64,000 bases of DNA. Source: JANNPJ01 sp965200525 (GTDB lineage Bacteria; Actinomycetota; Actinomycetes; Actinomycetales; Kineosporiaceae). Within the stretch, counting starts at the first letter, position 1; every line of letters starts with the position of its first letter. Below, piece after piece: positions 26,456-37,593 of the stretch. The position numbers were made by a program, and so were the translations under genes. The stretch covers positions 6,944,001-7,008,000 of the forward strand of contig OZ241368.1 in NCBI GenBank assembly GCA_965200525.1, in the 5' to 3' direction. The notes under the pieces are model-generated. The model did no database searches. It worked only from the letters and a program-made list of their open reading frames with translations, and had not been told where the DNA came from.

Positions 26456-26749
26456 TCAGGCGGGCAGTTCTTCGTCGTCCTGCTCCATCGCGAGCAGCGG
26501 CGAGCCGAGACCGGTGAAGTCGTACTCGGCCTCGGAGTACTCCAGCACCACGGCCTGGAAGACGTCGTTGGCGGCGAAGACGTCGACCGGGTTGCCATCC
26601 CGGCCGGCCTGGATCACCGACTCGGCGTGAGTACGGATCGCGGCGGCCAGAGCGTCGGCGGCGGCCCGCAGCCGGTCCGCCCCGGTCTCGGTCCAGGGCC
26701 GGAGCTGCTCGGGGCCGAGCAGGAGCTGGTCGGTGCGCGCGTCGTCCAC
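26456..26749 (-). CDS. Small hypothetical protein
   Basis: A 97-aa acidic helical protein I do not recognise (RTDQLLLGPEQLRPWTETGA, DRLRAAADALAAAIRTHAES, AANDVFQAVVLEYSEAEYDF). It has no signal peptide, membrane span or Cys. Start is GTG at 26749, because a TAACGT -10 box (26758-26763) sits 8 bases upstream, overlapping the longer reading that begins at 26785. It lies downstream of ilvC and upstream of serA, all on the minus strand. Confidence 0.65.
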   Translation of the reverse strand: MDDARTDQLLLGPEQLRPWTETGADRLRAAADALAAAIRTHAESVIQAGRDGNPVDVFAANDVFQAVVLEYSEAEYDFTGLGSPLLAMEQDDEELPA

Positions 26750-26757
26750 AAGGCAGG

Positions 26758-26763
26758 ACGTTA
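26758..26763 (-). promoter_or_regulatory. -10 box of the small gene at 26749
   Basis: TAACGT on the minus strand, 8 bases from the GTG start. It supports leaderless transcription and the shorter start. Confidence 0.5.
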
Positions 26764-26790
26764 GCCGGGATCGCCGGCAAACCAAACGCC

Positions 26791-26846
26791 GAGGGCGACA
26801 TCAGTGAACAAAAGGAAAACTCCAGATGCTCGCCGATGTCGCCCTC
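26791..26846 (-). terminator. 12-bp inverted repeat with 32-base loop downstream of ilvC
   Basis: GAGGGCGACATC (26791-26802) and GATGTCGCCCTC (26835-26846) are perfect complements. The loop is unusually AT-rich for this genome and, read on the minus strand, holds TTTTCCTTTTG. It lies 16 bases past the ilvC stop and probably ends the ilvBNC transcript. Confidence 0.6.
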
Positions 26847-26862
26847 GTGGCGAAACCGCAGG

Positions 26863-28451
<1,589 letters not shown>

Positions 28452-28455
28452 CGTC

Positions 28456-30258
28456 CTAGTCCTCTCGGTCCCACTGCGGCGAGACGTCGCGGGCGACCTG
28501 AATCATGTCGTTGCTGGATCCGGCGGCGACCATCGGCCAGACCATGGCGTCGCGGAACACCACGAAGTCGATCACCACCGGGACATCGTTGATCTCCATG
28601 GCCTTCCGGATCGTCGCGTCGACGTCGTCCGGGTGCTCGCAGCGCAGGCCCACGCACCCGTAGGCGTCGGCCAGCTTGACGAAGTCGGGGATGCGGCTGC
28701 CGACCGAGGTGTGCAGGTCGGTGTTGGAGTAGCGCTCGTTGTAGACCAGCGTCTGCCACTGCCGGACCATGCCCAGGCTGGAGTTGTTGATCACCGCGAT
28801 CTTGATCGGGATGTTGTTGATCACACAGGTGGCGAGCTCCTGATTGGTCATCTGGAAGCAGCCGTCACCGTCGATCGCCCAGACGGTCGTGTCCGGCGCA
28901 CCGACCTTGGCCCCCATCGCCGCCGGCACGGCGAAGCCCATCGTGCCCAGGCCCCCGGAGTTGATCCAGGTGTTCGGGTTCTCGTACCGGATGAACTGCG
29001 AGGCCCACATCTGGTGCTGCCCGACGCCGGCCACGTAGATCGTCTCCGGACCGGCGATCGCCCCGATCCGGGAGATCACGTGCTGCGGGGAGACCTCGCC
29101 CTCCGGCGGCGCGGCGTGCCCGAGCGGGTAGTTGGCCAGCCACTCGTGCAGCACCTTCCACCAGTCGGCCAGGTCGGCGTGCCGGCCCGCCTCGTGCTCG
29201 GCGGTGACGGCCACGAACAACTCGTGCAGGACGTCGCGGGCGTCACCGACGATGGGCACGTCGGCGACCCGGTTCTTGGAGATCTCGGCCGGGTCGATGT
29301 CGGCATGCACCACTTTGGCCAGCGGCGCGAACGAGTCGAGCTTGCCGGTCACCCGGTCGTCGAACCGGGCCCCGAGGCTGACGATCAGGTCGGCCTTCTG
29401 CAGCGCGGTGACCGCGGCCACCGAGCCGTGCATCCCGGGCATGCCCAGATGCTGCGGGTGCGAGTCCGGGAAGGCGCCGCGGGCCATCAGGGTGGTGACC
29501 ACCGGAGCCCCGGTGAGCTCGGCCAATGCTCGCAGTTCGTCGCCGGCCCGGGCCTTGAGCACGCCGCCGCCGACGTAGAGCACCGGCCGCTTGGAGTCGA
29601 TCAGCAGCCGGGCCGCCTCCCGCACCTGCTTGCCGTGCGGGCGGGCCACCGGCCGGTAGCCGGGCAGGTCGATCTTCTCGGGCCAGGTAAAGGTGGTCAT
29701 CGCCTGCATCGCATCCTTGGACACGTCGACCAGGACCGGACCCGGCCGGCCCGTACTGGCGATGTGGAACGCCTCGGCGATCACCCGCGGGATGTCGGCC
29801 GCATCGGTCACCAGGTAGTTGTGCTTGGTGATCGGCAGGGTGATGCCGACGATGTCGGCCTCCTGGAAGGCGTCGGTGCCGATCGCCTTGCTCGACACCT
29901 GGCCGGTGATGGCCACCAGCGGCACCGAGTCCATGTAGGCGTCGGCGATCGGCGTCACCAGGTTGGTCGCACCCGGCCCGGAGGTGGCCATGCAGACCCC
30001 GACCCGGCCGGTGGCCTGGGCGTAACCGGTGGCGGCGTGGCCACCGCCCTGCTCGTGGCGGACCAGGATGTGCCGGATGGGCGAGTCCATCAGGGGGTCG
30101 TAGAGCGGAAGGATCGCGCCGCCGGGAATGCCGAAGACGACCTCTACGCCGGCCGACTCGAGCGAGCGAACGAGGCTCTGGGCCCCGGTCATCGCGATCG
30201 CCTCGGGGGTTCCGCCGGAGGATCCGGAGGACTGGTCGGTGCTTCGCTGGCCAGACAT
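28456..30258 (-). CDS. ilvB: Acetolactate synthase large (catalytic) subunit
   Basis: A 600-aa ThDP/FAD enzyme forming acetolactate from pyruvate and acetohydroxybutyrate from pyruvate plus 2-oxobutyrate, the common entry to Val, Leu and Ile. The cofactor Glu is in [18 protein letters not shown], and the ThDP/Mg motif is [23 protein letters not shown]-domain residues around [20 protein letters not shown] are normal. ATG at 30258 has GAAAGG 6 bases upstream. First gene of ilvBNC. A 110-base leader with leader peptide and terminator indicates ribosome-mediated attenuation. Confidence 0.97.
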   Translation of the reverse strand: MSGQRSTDQSSGSSGGTPEAIAMTGAQSLVRSLESAGVEVVFGIPGGAILPLYDPLMDSPIRHILVRHEQGGGHAATGYAQATGRVGVCMATSGPGATNLVTPIADAYMDSVPLVAITGQVSSKAIGTDAFQEADIVGITLPITKHNYLVTDAADIPRVIAEAFHIASTGRPGPVLVDVSKDAMQAMTTFTWPEKIDLPGYRPVARPHGKQVREAARLLIDSKRPVLYVGGGVLKARAGDELRALAELTGAPVVTTLMARGAFPDSHPQHLGMPGMHGSVAAVTALQKADLIVSLGARFDDRVTGKLDSFAPLAKVVHADIDPAEISKNRVADVPIVGDARDVLHELFVAVTAEHEAGRHADLADWWKVLHEWLANYPLGHAAPPEGEVSPQHVISRIGAIAGPETIYVAGVGQHQMWASQFIRYENPNTWINSGGLGTMGFAVPAAMGAKVGAPDTTVWAIDGDGCFQMTNQELATCVINNIPIKIAVINNSSLGMVRQWQTLVYNERYSNTDLHTSVGSRIPDFVKLADAYGCVGLRCEHPDDVDATIRKAMEINDVPVVIDFVVFRDAMVWPMVAAGSSNDMIQVARDVSPQWDRED

Positions 30259-30309
30259 GGCGGCCTTTCTTCGGGTCGGTGGTGCGACTTCGTCATGGAT
30301 GGTGGGACG

Positions 30310-30343
30310 AAAAAACCCCTCGGCCCATAGGGCACAAGGGGTT
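30310..30343 (-). terminator. Rho-independent attenuator upstream of ilvB
   Basis: Outer stem AACCCCT (minus strand, 30343-30337) pairs with AGGGGTT, with inner pairing GCCC/GGGC, then six U residues (30315-30310). It lies about 50 bases before the ilvB start and after the leader peptide, so it is an attenuator. Confidence 0.9.
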
Positions 30344-30381
30344 GCGCGCTCGGCGGGTCAGCATGACCTCAGCGAGCGCGC
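30344..30381 (-). promoter_or_regulatory. Pause-type hairpin overlapping the ilvB leader peptide
   Basis: GCGCGCTCG (within the leader codons, minus strand) pairs perfectly with CGAGCGCGC at 30344-30352, and inside it GGTCA pairs with TGACC. A ribosome sitting on the last leader codons would break this stem and free its 3' arm, which adjoins the terminator stem. Confidence 0.7.
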
Positions 30382-30407
30382 CGTCCGAGTACGAGAGTCC
30401 TACGCAT
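30369..30407 (-). CDS. ilvB leader peptide (12 aa)
   Basis: The frame MRRTLVLGRRAR ends with TGA at 30369. It holds Leu-Val-Leu codons and is followed by two hairpins, the second a classic terminator, before ilvBNC. A GTG in the same frame at 30416 would add Val-Val-Ile, enriching the control codons further. The ATG start is favoured because a GATCGT -10 box ends 7 bases upstream, giving a leaderless leader. From memory, similar leaders precede ilvB in corynebacteria and streptomycetes. Confidence 0.8.
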   Translation of the reverse strand: MRRTLVLGRRAR

Positions 30408-30414
30408 GATGACC

Positions 30415-30443
30415 ACGATCGCGCGACGTGCGCGAACTGTCAA
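30415..30443 (-). promoter_or_regulatory. ilvBNC promoter
   Basis: Minus strand: TTGACA (30443-30438), a 17-bp spacer, then GATCGT (30420-30415), 7 bases before the leader-peptide ATG. The -35 is perfect and the -10 is weak. Confidence 0.65.
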
Positions 30444-30463
30444 TCGACACTCCGTCGATCTCA

Positions 30464-33091
30464 CTAACTGAGACCAGATGCCCGCTCTGCGGTCAGATGG
30501 GGCTCGGTCCGGGTGAGGTCCACGACCACGTCGGCGTCCAGATCGAGGGCCGGGCCGGCCAGCACCCGGGCCATCTGCTCGCCGGGCAGGGCCGAGGACA
30601 GGGCGAAACCCTGGCCGGCGAAAGCACCCAGATCGCGCACCAGCCGGACCGAGGCCATGTCCTCCATGCCCTCGGCCACCACCAGCAGGCCCAGCTCGGC
30701 CGCCATCGCCACCACCGAGCGGGCCAGGGCTGCCGCCCGCGGATCGACCCCGAGGTCGTCGAGCAGGCTGCGGTCCAGCTTCACCAGCTGGACCGGCAGG
30801 TGGCGCAGGTACGACAGCGAGGAGTAGCCGGTGCCGAAGTCGTCGATGGCCAGCCGCACGCCGAGCCGGCGCAGCCGGGTCAGCTGCTCCAGCCCGGGTC
30901 CGGTCTCGCCGACCAGCTGACTCTCGGTCAGCTCCAGCACCAGGCGCTCGGCGGGCAGCCGGCTGGTCTGCAGCGCGATCCGGACGGCGTCCACGAAGTG
31001 CGGCGAGAGCAGCTGCTGGACCGACATGTTGACGCTCACGCTGGCCTCGTGCCCGGCCGCGGCCCAGGCGGCGGCCTGCTGGACGGCCTGGCCCAGGACC
31101 CACTCCCCCATCTCCAGGATGGTCCCGTTGTCCTCGGCCGCGGCGACCAGCTCGGCCGGGCTGACCAGGGCGTCCAGGCCGGGGGCGAAGGCGGCCGGGT
31201 CGAGGCCGGGCGGCAGCCGGAGCAGGGCCTCGGCGCCGATCACCACGCCGTCGGACAGCCGCACGATCGGCTGGTAGGCCACCGCCAGGGCACCGGTGTC
31301 GAGGGCGCCGCGCAGCCCGATGGCGATGTCCACCCGGCGCCGGGCCCGTTCCTCCAGCTGCGGGTCCCAGCCCGCGACCTGGGCCCGGCCGCTGGCCTTG
31401 GCCGCGTACATGGCCAGGTCGGCCCGGTGCACCAGCTCGGCCGCACCGGCCTCGCTGCTGGGCACGGGCCCGCCCTCGGTCGCCTGGTGGGCCGGACCGC
31501 ACCCGGCCACGCCCACGCTGACCCCGAGCTGCACGGTCCGATCGCCGACCACGAAGGACGGCGCGATGGCCTCGACCACCCGCTGGGCCGCGATCGTGGC
31601 CGCCTCGCCCCCGAGACCCTCCATGGCCAAAATGAACTCGTCGCCGCCGACCCGGCCGATGATCACCCGGCGGGCGTCCACCGCCCCGGCCACGGCGTCG
31701 AAGCGGGAGGCGACCTCGGTCAGCACCCGGTCGCCGGCGCCGTGCCCGAACCGGTCGTTCACCGCCTTGAAGCCGTCCAGGTCGGCGTAGAGCACGGCCA
31801 CGTCGTTCTGCGGCTCGGCCAGCCAGGAGGCGATCACCTCGAGCAGGTGGGAGCGGTTGACCAGGCCGGTCATCTGGTCGTAGCGGGCCAGCCGCTCCAG
31901 ACGCTGGCGCAGCTGGACGGCGTCGGTGACGTCGTTCAGGTTGGCCACCGCGCCGCCCTCCAGCGCCCGCAGCCGCAACTGGGCGGTGCCGGTGGCCGGG
32001 GGCGCCAGCCGGAGCTCGACCTGGGCCGCCTGGGTGCGACCGCGGGTGACGTCGAGCACCGCCTCGCGGACCCGGCGCCGGTCCTCGGACTGGGCCAGGT
32101 CGTCGAACGACCGGCCGAACAGCGAGCTCGGCGTGCGGTGCAGCAACCGGACGGCGGCGGCGTTGGCCTCGGTCACCCGGCCGTTAACGTCGAGCCGGAC
32201 GATCAGGTCGCTGGTGTTCTCGACCAGAGCGGCCAGCCGCTGGCGGGACTCGCTCAGATCGGTAAGCAGCTGGTCGTTCTCGTTCAGGGTGAAGGCCTGC
32301 AGCACGATCAGGCTGGACACCACCAGGGTGACCAGGACCACCGGGACCGGGCCGGTGGTGCTGGTCAGGGCCTGGATGCAGACCGCGACGATGGCCGAGC
32401 AGACCAGCAGGTAGGGCAGCAGCCGAAAGCCCGAGACCGGGCGCCGGGTGATCGGCGGGGCCGCGGTCGCGATCCGCGGGATCCGGGCCGCGAGCAGGTA
32501 CCCCGCGATGATCACCAGACGGACGACGTCCGTGCGGGTGTGGATGCCGAGCGCGTCCAGGCCGCGCAGGCCGTTGCCGCCGGCCACCAGGACCACGGTG
32601 ACCGCGCAGAGCAGCAGCCGGGGCCGGTTGGCCGGCCTGGCCACGGCGTCCGGCATCAGGCTGGCCAGCCGCAGCATCAGGGTCGCGGTGGCCAGATCGA
32701 TCATCGCCGGCGCCGCCGCCAGCAGCGCCGACGACGGCGGGCGCAGCGGACCGCCGGCCAGCACCCAGGCCAGGGTCACCAGCGAGGTGGCGTTCAGCGC
32801 CGACTCGGCCACCGCGGCCCCGAGGCCGCCGATGGCGGCGCTGAACCGGCGGACCACCCCAGCCACGGCCAGCAGCGCCAGCCCGGAACCGGCCAGCAGC
32901 AGCAGATCGGCGCTCTGCTGGGCCGAGGGCCCGCCCCAGAGCGAGACCAGCCGGCCCAGCCCTGACAGTGCGGCCCAGGCGACCAGGGCGACGACCTCGG
33001 ACGGGCGGAACGGGCTGTTCGCGCGCAGGGCCGAGAGCCACGACCACCCCGCCAGGGCCGCCGCGGCCACCATCACGAAGCCCAGCACCAC
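30464..33091 (-). CDS. Membrane PAS-GGDEF-EAL cyclic-di-GMP protein
   Basis: An 875-aa protein. The N-terminal 290 residues hold about eight to nine membrane helices, followed by a PAS domain (LAALVENTSDLIVRLDVNGR), GGDEF near residue 480 (GRVGGDEFILAM, preceded by LYADLDGFKAVNDRFGHGAGD) and EAL near 619 (GAEALLRL, SVNMSVQQLL, LELTESQL, AIDDFGTGYSSLSYLR, AEGMED). Both active-site motifs look intact. Start is GTG at 33091 with TAGCCT (33099-33104) 7 bases upstream, so the mRNA is probably leaderless. It lies 10 bases downstream of another GGDEF-EAL gene; although they are close, it appears to have its own promoter inside the end of that gene. Confidence 0.92.
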   Translation of the reverse strand: MVLGFVMVAAAALAGWSWLSALRANSPFRPSEVVALVAWAALSGLGRLVSLWGGPSAQQSADLLLLAGSGLALLAVAGVVRRFSAAIGGLGAAVAESALNATSLVTLAWVLAGGPLRPPSSALLAAAPAMIDLATATLMLRLASLMPDAVARPANRPRLLLCAVTVVLVAGGNGLRGLDALGIHTRTDVVRLVIIAGYLLAARIPRIATAAPPITRRPVSGFRLLPYLLVCSAIVAVCIQALTSTTGPVPVVLVTLVVSSLIVLQAFTLNENDQLLTDLSESRQRLAALVENTSDLIVRLDVNGRVTEANAAAVRLLHRTPSSLFGRSFDDLAQSEDRRRVREAVLDVTRGRTQAAQVELRLAPPATGTAQLRLRALEGGAVANLNDVTDAVQLRQRLERLARYDQMTGLVNRSHLLEVIASWLAEPQNDVAVLYADLDGFKAVNDRFGHGAGDRVLTEVASRFDAVAGAVDARRVIIGRVGGDEFILAMEGLGGEAATIAAQRVVEAIAPSFVVGDRTVQLGVSVGVAGCGPAHQATEGGPVPSSEAGAAELVHRADLAMYAAKASGRAQVAGWDPQLEERARRRVDIAIGLRGALDTGALAVAYQPIVRLSDGVVIGAEALLRLPPGLDPAAFAPGLDALVSPAELVAAAEDNGTILEMGEWVLGQAVQQAAAWAAAGHEASVSVNMSVQQLLSPHFVDAVRIALQTSRLPAERLVLELTESQLVGETGPGLEQLTRLRRLGVRLAIDDFGTGYSSLSYLRHLPVQLVKLDRSLLDDLGVDPRAAALARSVVAMAAELGLLVVAEGMEDMASVRLVRDLGAFAGQGFALSSALPGEQMARVLAGPALDLDADVVVDLTRTEPHLTAERASGLS

Positions 33092-33098
33092 GGCCCTG

Positions 33099-33104
33099 AG
33101 GCTA
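33099..33104 (-). promoter_or_regulatory. -10 box for the GGDEF-EAL gene at 33091
   Basis: TAGCCT on the minus strand, 7 bases before the GTG start. It overlaps the stop codon region of the upstream GGDEF-EAL gene. Confidence 0.55.
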
Positions 33105-35660
33105 ACTCGATTGGCGCGCTCTGTCCGATTCGGCTGGTCGAGGGTGAGGTGGTGCGGGGGCCGGGCTGACGAACGGGTCGCTGGAGCGCAGTTCCTCGAT
33201 CGGGCGCGGGGGCGAGAACAGGAATCCCTGAGCCAGCCGGCAGCCGTACTCCAGCAGCAGGTCGGCCTGCCGGCGGGTCTCCACGCCCTCGGCGATCACC
33301 TGCAGCCCGAGCTCGGCGGCCAGGCCGAGCATCGAGCGGACCAGGACGTCGTCCTCGGCCTGCTGTCCCAGCCCCCAGACGAACTTGCGGTCGATCTTGA
33401 GGATGTCGACCGGAAGCCGCGAGAGGTACTGCAGCGACGAGAATCCGGTGCCGAAGTCGTCGATGGCGACGTGGATGCCCTCGCTGCGCAGGGCTTCCAG
33501 CCGGGAAGCGGTCCGGCCCAGGTCCTGGATCGCGGCCTGCTCGGTGATCTCCAGGGTGAGCCGGTCCGGGGAGACCCCGCTGGCCGCCAGCGCGGCCATG
33601 GTGACCTCGTGGAAGTCGGTGCCGACCAGTTGCAGGGCCGAGACGTTGACCGCCATGCCCAGCGTCGTGTCGCGCCAGCCGGCGAGCTGGCGCAGCGCCT
33701 CGCCCAGCACCCAGGCGCCCATCGGCACGATCAGGCCGCTCTCCTCGGCCACCGGCAGGAACTGGGCCGGCGACCAGGTCTCGCGCCCGACCGGCCAGCG
33801 GACCAGGGCCTCGAACCCCTCCCACTGGCGGGTGTGCAGGTCGACCACCGGCTGCAGGTACAGGGCCAGCTTCTCCTCCCGGACGGCGGTCTCCAGGTCC
33901 GCACGCAGCCGGGAGCTCTCCATCACCCGGTCCGACATCCACGACTCGAACTCGACCAGCCCGGCCCCGCCCCGCTTCTTGGCCCGGTACATGGCCAGGT
34001 CGGCGTCCCGGAGCAGCTCGATCGCGGTGGCGTGGTCGGCGACGGCCACCCCCACGCTGGCCGAGACCGAGGGCCGCCCGTGCGCGGCCTCGTCGAAACC
34101 GTTGAACGCGGTGACGATGTCCTCGGCCACGGTCCGGGCCCGGACCGGGTCGGCGGTGCCGGTCAGGACGGCGAACTCGTCGCCCCCCAGGCGGGCCACC
34201 TGGTCGTCCGGCCCGACTGCCTGGGCCAGGCACTCGGCCGCCCGGCGCAGCACCTCGTCGCCCTGGCCGTGGCCCATCGTGTCGTTCACCGACTTGAAGT
34301 CGTCGAGGTCGACGAACAGCACCGCGGCCGGGCCGGCGGCCAGCCGGGCGCCGACGGCGACCAGGAAGGCGCCGCGGTTCAGCAGGCCGGTGAGCATGTC
34401 GGTGCGGGCGGCGTCGACCAGGTCGCTCTGCAGGGCGATCCGGTCCGAGACGTCGCGCCCGGACAGGATCCAGCCCGCGGCACGGCTGCGCGTTCCCGGA
34501 TCGCGCGGGCTGATCGTCCACTCGACGTACCGCCAGCCGGCTCCGACCCGGAACCGGGCCACCTGGCTCACGGAGCTGTCGGCGACCGCCCCGGGGGCCG
34601 GGCTCAGCGCCGGGATCTGGGCCGGGTTGAGCCCCGAGTGCAGAGAGGCGATGGCGGTGAGCCCGAGCCCGGGGTCGTCGGGGTGCAGGTAATCCCCGAG
34701 CAGGGTGCCGACCAGGCCGTCCGGGTCCAGCGACAGCACCCGGGCGGTGGCCGGGTTGGCGAACTCGACCACGCCCCGCGCGTCCACCTGGAGGATCACG
34801 TCCTGGCTGTCCAGCAGCATCTGCTGGTAGATCCGGGTCCGTTCCAGCAGCCGTCGCCACAGGCCCTCGTTGCCTCGGCTGTGCACCACCAGCTGCAGGA
34901 ACAGGACGGCGACGAGCGCCCCCATGGTCACGTCGAGCACGCCGTCGTGGTCGATCGGCAGGAACACGTAGGCGAGGGTGAAGGCGATCGGCAACTGCCA
35001 GGCCCGGATCCGCAGCGGCTGTTCCTGGGCGATGTAGGTGCTGGCGTCGAGATGGCCGCCGAACAGCAGCACGCTGACCGCCAGGATCAGCCCCCCGCCC
35101 AGCCAGAACCCGATCCCGTCCCGGGTGTTGCCGGTGACCAGGGCCAGCACGTCCCCGGCGAGCACGATCAGGCCGCCGACGAACGAGATCAGCTGGGCCC
35201 GGCGCTGGCCCGGGGCGGACCGGGCCAGCATGCCGCCGACCATGGACATCAGCAGGATCTGCCCGACCAGCCAGAGCATCACCGGGCTCAGCGGGGCGCG
35301 GTCGGGGTCCAGGTCCTGGGCCTTGGCCACGATCCAGAACAGGCCGAACAGGCCGCCCACGGTCATCCAGCCGTCCAACAGCAGCTCCAGCCACTCCCGG
35401 CCGGTGCGCATCGGCCCGGGGGTGGATCTCAGCGCCGCCGAGATCAGGACCAGCAGGAACGGGCGCAGGCCGGCCCAGAACGGCAGGCTCGGCGCGCCCA
35501 GCAGCAGGGCCACGCAGCCGCCGGTCCAGATCAGGTAGGCGACCGCGGTGACCACGGCGCTGGACAGCGCCGTCCGGCCCCGGGCAGCCGCGATCAGCAG
35601 CAGGGCGGCGATGCCCACCCCGGCTGCGACCGTGACCGCGATCTGATCGTTGTTGCTCAC
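33102..35660 (-). CDS. Membrane PAS-GGDEF-EAL cyclic-di-GMP protein
   Basis: An 852-aa paralogue of its downstream neighbour in layout. About eight to nine membrane helices fill the first 270 residues, then PAS (MLLDSQDVILQVDARGVVEF), GGDEF near residue 490 (ARLGGDEFAVL, LFVDLDDFKSVNDTMGHGQGD) and EAL near 617 (GFEALVRW, AVNVSALQLV, LEITEQAA, AIDDFGTGFSSLQYLSRLPV, IAEGVET). Motifs are complete in both domains. Start is uncertain: I use GTG at 35660 (NNDQIAVTVAAG follows); an ATG at 35699 would add 13 poorly hydrophobic residues. ilvD lies upstream. Confidence 0.9.
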   Translation of the reverse strand: MSNNDQIAVTVAAGVGIAALLLIAAARGRTALSSAVVTAVAYLIWTGGCVALLLGAPSLPFWAGLRPFLLVLISAALRSTPGPMRTGREWLELLLDGWMTVGGLFGLFWIVAKAQDLDPDRAPLSPVMLWLVGQILLMSMVGGMLARSAPGQRRAQLISFVGGLIVLAGDVLALVTGNTRDGIGFWLGGGLILAVSVLLFGGHLDASTYIAQEQPLRIRAWQLPIAFTLAYVFLPIDHDGVLDVTMGALVAVLFLQLVVHSRGNEGLWRRLLERTRIYQQMLLDSQDVILQVDARGVVEFANPATARVLSLDPDGLVGTLLGDYLHPDDPGLGLTAIASLHSGLNPAQIPALSPAPGAVADSSVSQVARFRVGAGWRYVEWTISPRDPGTRSRAAGWILSGRDVSDRIALQSDLVDAARTDMLTGLLNRGAFLVAVGARLAAGPAAVLFVDLDDFKSVNDTMGHGQGDEVLRRAAECLAQAVGPDDQVARLGGDEFAVLTGTADPVRARTVAEDIVTAFNGFDEAAHGRPSVSASVGVAVADHATAIELLRDADLAMYRAKKRGGAGLVEFESWMSDRVMESSRLRADLETAVREEKLALYLQPVVDLHTRQWEGFEALVRWPVGRETWSPAQFLPVAEESGLIVPMGAWVLGEALRQLAGWRDTTLGMAVNVSALQLVGTDFHEVTMAALAASGVSPDRLTLEITEQAAIQDLGRTASRLEALRSEGIHVAIDDFGTGFSSLQYLSRLPVDILKIDRKFVWGLGQQAEDDVLVRSMLGLAAELGLQVIAEGVETRRQADLLLEYGCRLAQGFLFSPPRPIEELRSSDPFVSPAPAPPHPRPAESDRARQSS

Positions 35661-35730
35661 CTGCGCCTGGCCCCCTGAATGCGCGCTGATGCTGATCATC
35701 GGCGCGCGCCGGGCTCAGGTTGAGCCCGGC

Positions 35731-37464
35731 TCAGCCCAGGACGGCGCCCTGCGAGGCGGAACCGACCAGTTTGGCGTACTTGGCCAGCACGCCCCGGGTG
35801 AACTTGTGCGGCACCGGGGCCCAGCCCCGCAACCGCTCGGCCAGCTCCTCGGCAGTGATCGAGCGGTCGTCGACCAGCAGGTCGAGCGTGCCCTCGGCGA
35901 CGTTCAGCCGGATCTTGTCCCCGTCCCGGACGGCGGCGATCGGGCCGGCGTCGACCGCTTCGGGAGCCACGTGCCCGACGCACAGGCCGGTGGTGCCGCC
36001 GGAGAACCGCCCGTCGGTCAGCAGCAGCACGTCCTTGCCCAGGCCGGCGCCCTTGATCGCCCCGGTGATGGCCAGCATCTCGCGCATGCCGGGGCCACCC
36101 TTGGGACCCTCGTAGCGGATCACCACGACGTCCCCGGCGGTGATCGTGCCGTCCTCCAGGGCGTCCATCGCGGCCCGCTCACGGTCGAACACCCGAGCCG
36201 TGCCCTCGAACACGTCGCTGTCGAACCCGGCGCTCTTGACCACCGCGCCCTCGGGAGCCAGCGAGCCGTGCAGCACGGTGATCCCGCCGGTCTTGTGGAT
36301 CGGTTCCTTGATCGCCCGGACCACCTTGCCGTCCAGATCGGGCGGGTTGATGTCGGCCAGGTTTTCGGCCATCGTCCGGCCGGTCACGGTCATCACGTCG
36401 CCGTGCATCAGGCCGGCGTCGAGCAGGGCCTTCATCACGACCGGGACGCCGCCGACCCGGTCGACGTCGAACATCACGAACCGGCCGAACGGCTTGACGT
36501 CGGCCAGGTGCGGCACCTGCGCGCCGATCCGGGTGAAATCGGCCAGGCTGAGCTCGACCTCGGCCTCGTGGGCGATCGCCAGCAGGTGCAGCACGGCGTT
36601 GGTCGAGCCGCCGAACGCCATCACCACCGCGATCGCGTTCTCGAAGGCCTGCTTGGTCATGATGTCGCGGGCGGTGATGCCCTTGCGCAGCAGCTCGACC
36701 ACGGCCTCACCGGACTTGCGGGCGAACCCGTCGCGGCGCCGGTCGGTGGCCGGCGGGGCGGCGCTGCCGGGCAGCGACATGCCCAGCGCCTCGGCCGCGC
36801 TGGCCATCGTGTTGGCCGTGTACATCCCGCCGCAGGCGCCCTCACCGGGGCAGATCGCCCGCTCGATGATGTCGACGTCCTCCCGGCTCATCAGGCCCCG
36901 GGCGCAGGCGCCGACCGCCTCGAACGCGTCGATGATGGTGACGTCGCGCTCGGTGCCGTCGGTCATCGTGGCCTTGCCGGGCAGGATCGAGCCGGCGTAG
37001 AGGAAGACGCTGGCCAGGTCGAGCCGGGCCGCGGCCATCAGCATGCCCGGCAGGGACTTGTCGCAGCCGGCCAGCAGCACCGAGCCGTCCAGCCGCTCGG
37101 CCTGCATCACCGTCTCCACGCTGTCGGCGATCACCTCGCGGCTGACCAGCGAGAAGTGCATGCCCTCGTGGCCCATCGAGATGCCGTCACTGACGCTGAT
37201 GGTGCCGAACTCCAGCGGGTAGCCGCCGGCCGCGTGCACGCCGTCCTTGCTGGCCTTGGCCAGCCGGTCGAGGCTCAGGTTGCAGGGCGTGATCTCGTTC
37301 CACGAACTGGCCACCCCGATCTGGGGCTTGGCGAAGTCCTCGTCGCCGAGACCCACGGCCCGCAGCATGCCGCGCGAGGCGGTCGCTTCGAGCCCGTCGG
37401 TCACCTTGCGGCTGCGGGGCTTGATGTCGGGTTCGACGCGGTTCGAATCAGTCGGCTGGCTCAC
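35731..37464 (-). CDS. ilvD: Dihydroxy-acid dehydratase
   Basis: A 577-aa Fe-S dehydratase giving the 2-oxo acids of Val and Ile. Cluster cysteines are in [27 protein letters not shown] and [20 protein letters not shown]. The C-terminal [21 protein letters not shown] is normal. Start is GTG at 37464, with TACAGT (37473-37478) 8 bases upstream, so the mRNA is probably leaderless. It stands apart from ilvBNC by two GGDEF-EAL genes, transcribed in the same direction. Divergent from the chelatase gene at 37594. Confidence 0.97.
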   Translation of the reverse strand: MSQPTDSNRVEPDIKPRSRKVTDGLEATASRGMLRAVGLGDEDFAKPQIGVASSWNEITPCNLSLDRLAKASKDGVHAAGGYPLEFGTISVSDGISMGHEGMHFSLVSREVIADSVETVMQAERLDGSVLLAGCDKSLPGMLMAAARLDLASVFLYAGSILPGKATMTDGTERDVTIIDAFEAVGACARGLMSREDVDIIERAICPGEGACGGMYTANTMASAAEALGMSLPGSAAPPATDRRRDGFARKSGEAVVELLRKGITARDIMTKQAFENAIAVVMAFGGSTNAVLHLLAIAHEAEVELSLADFTRIGAQVPHLADVKPFGRFVMFDVDRVGGVPVVMKALLDAGLMHGDVMTVTGRTMAENLADINPPDLDGKVVRAIKEPIHKTGGITVLHGSLAPEGAVVKSAGFDSDVFEGTARVFDRERAAMDALEDGTITAGDVVVIRYEGPKGGPGMREMLAITGAIKGAGLGKDVLLLTDGRFSGGTTGLCVGHVAPEAVDAGPIAAVRDGDKIRLNVAEGTLDLLVDDRSITAEELAERLRGWAPVPHKFTRGVLAKYAKLVGSASQGAVLG

Positions 37465-37472
37465 AGCCCGTC

Positions 37473-37478
37473 ACTGTA
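37473..37478 (-). promoter_or_regulatory. ilvD -10 box (leaderless)
   Basis: TACAGT on the minus strand, 8 bases before the ilvD GTG. Confidence 0.6.
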
Positions 37479-37593
37479 CGCCGTCGCGAGACGGCCGGCG
37501 CCGGTACTCGGAACCGCGCTTCACCGGCGTGCCAGACTGGCCCGCCGGTGACCCGTCGGGCCGCCGCCGCGATCAGGACCGGAGGCGCGAGCG

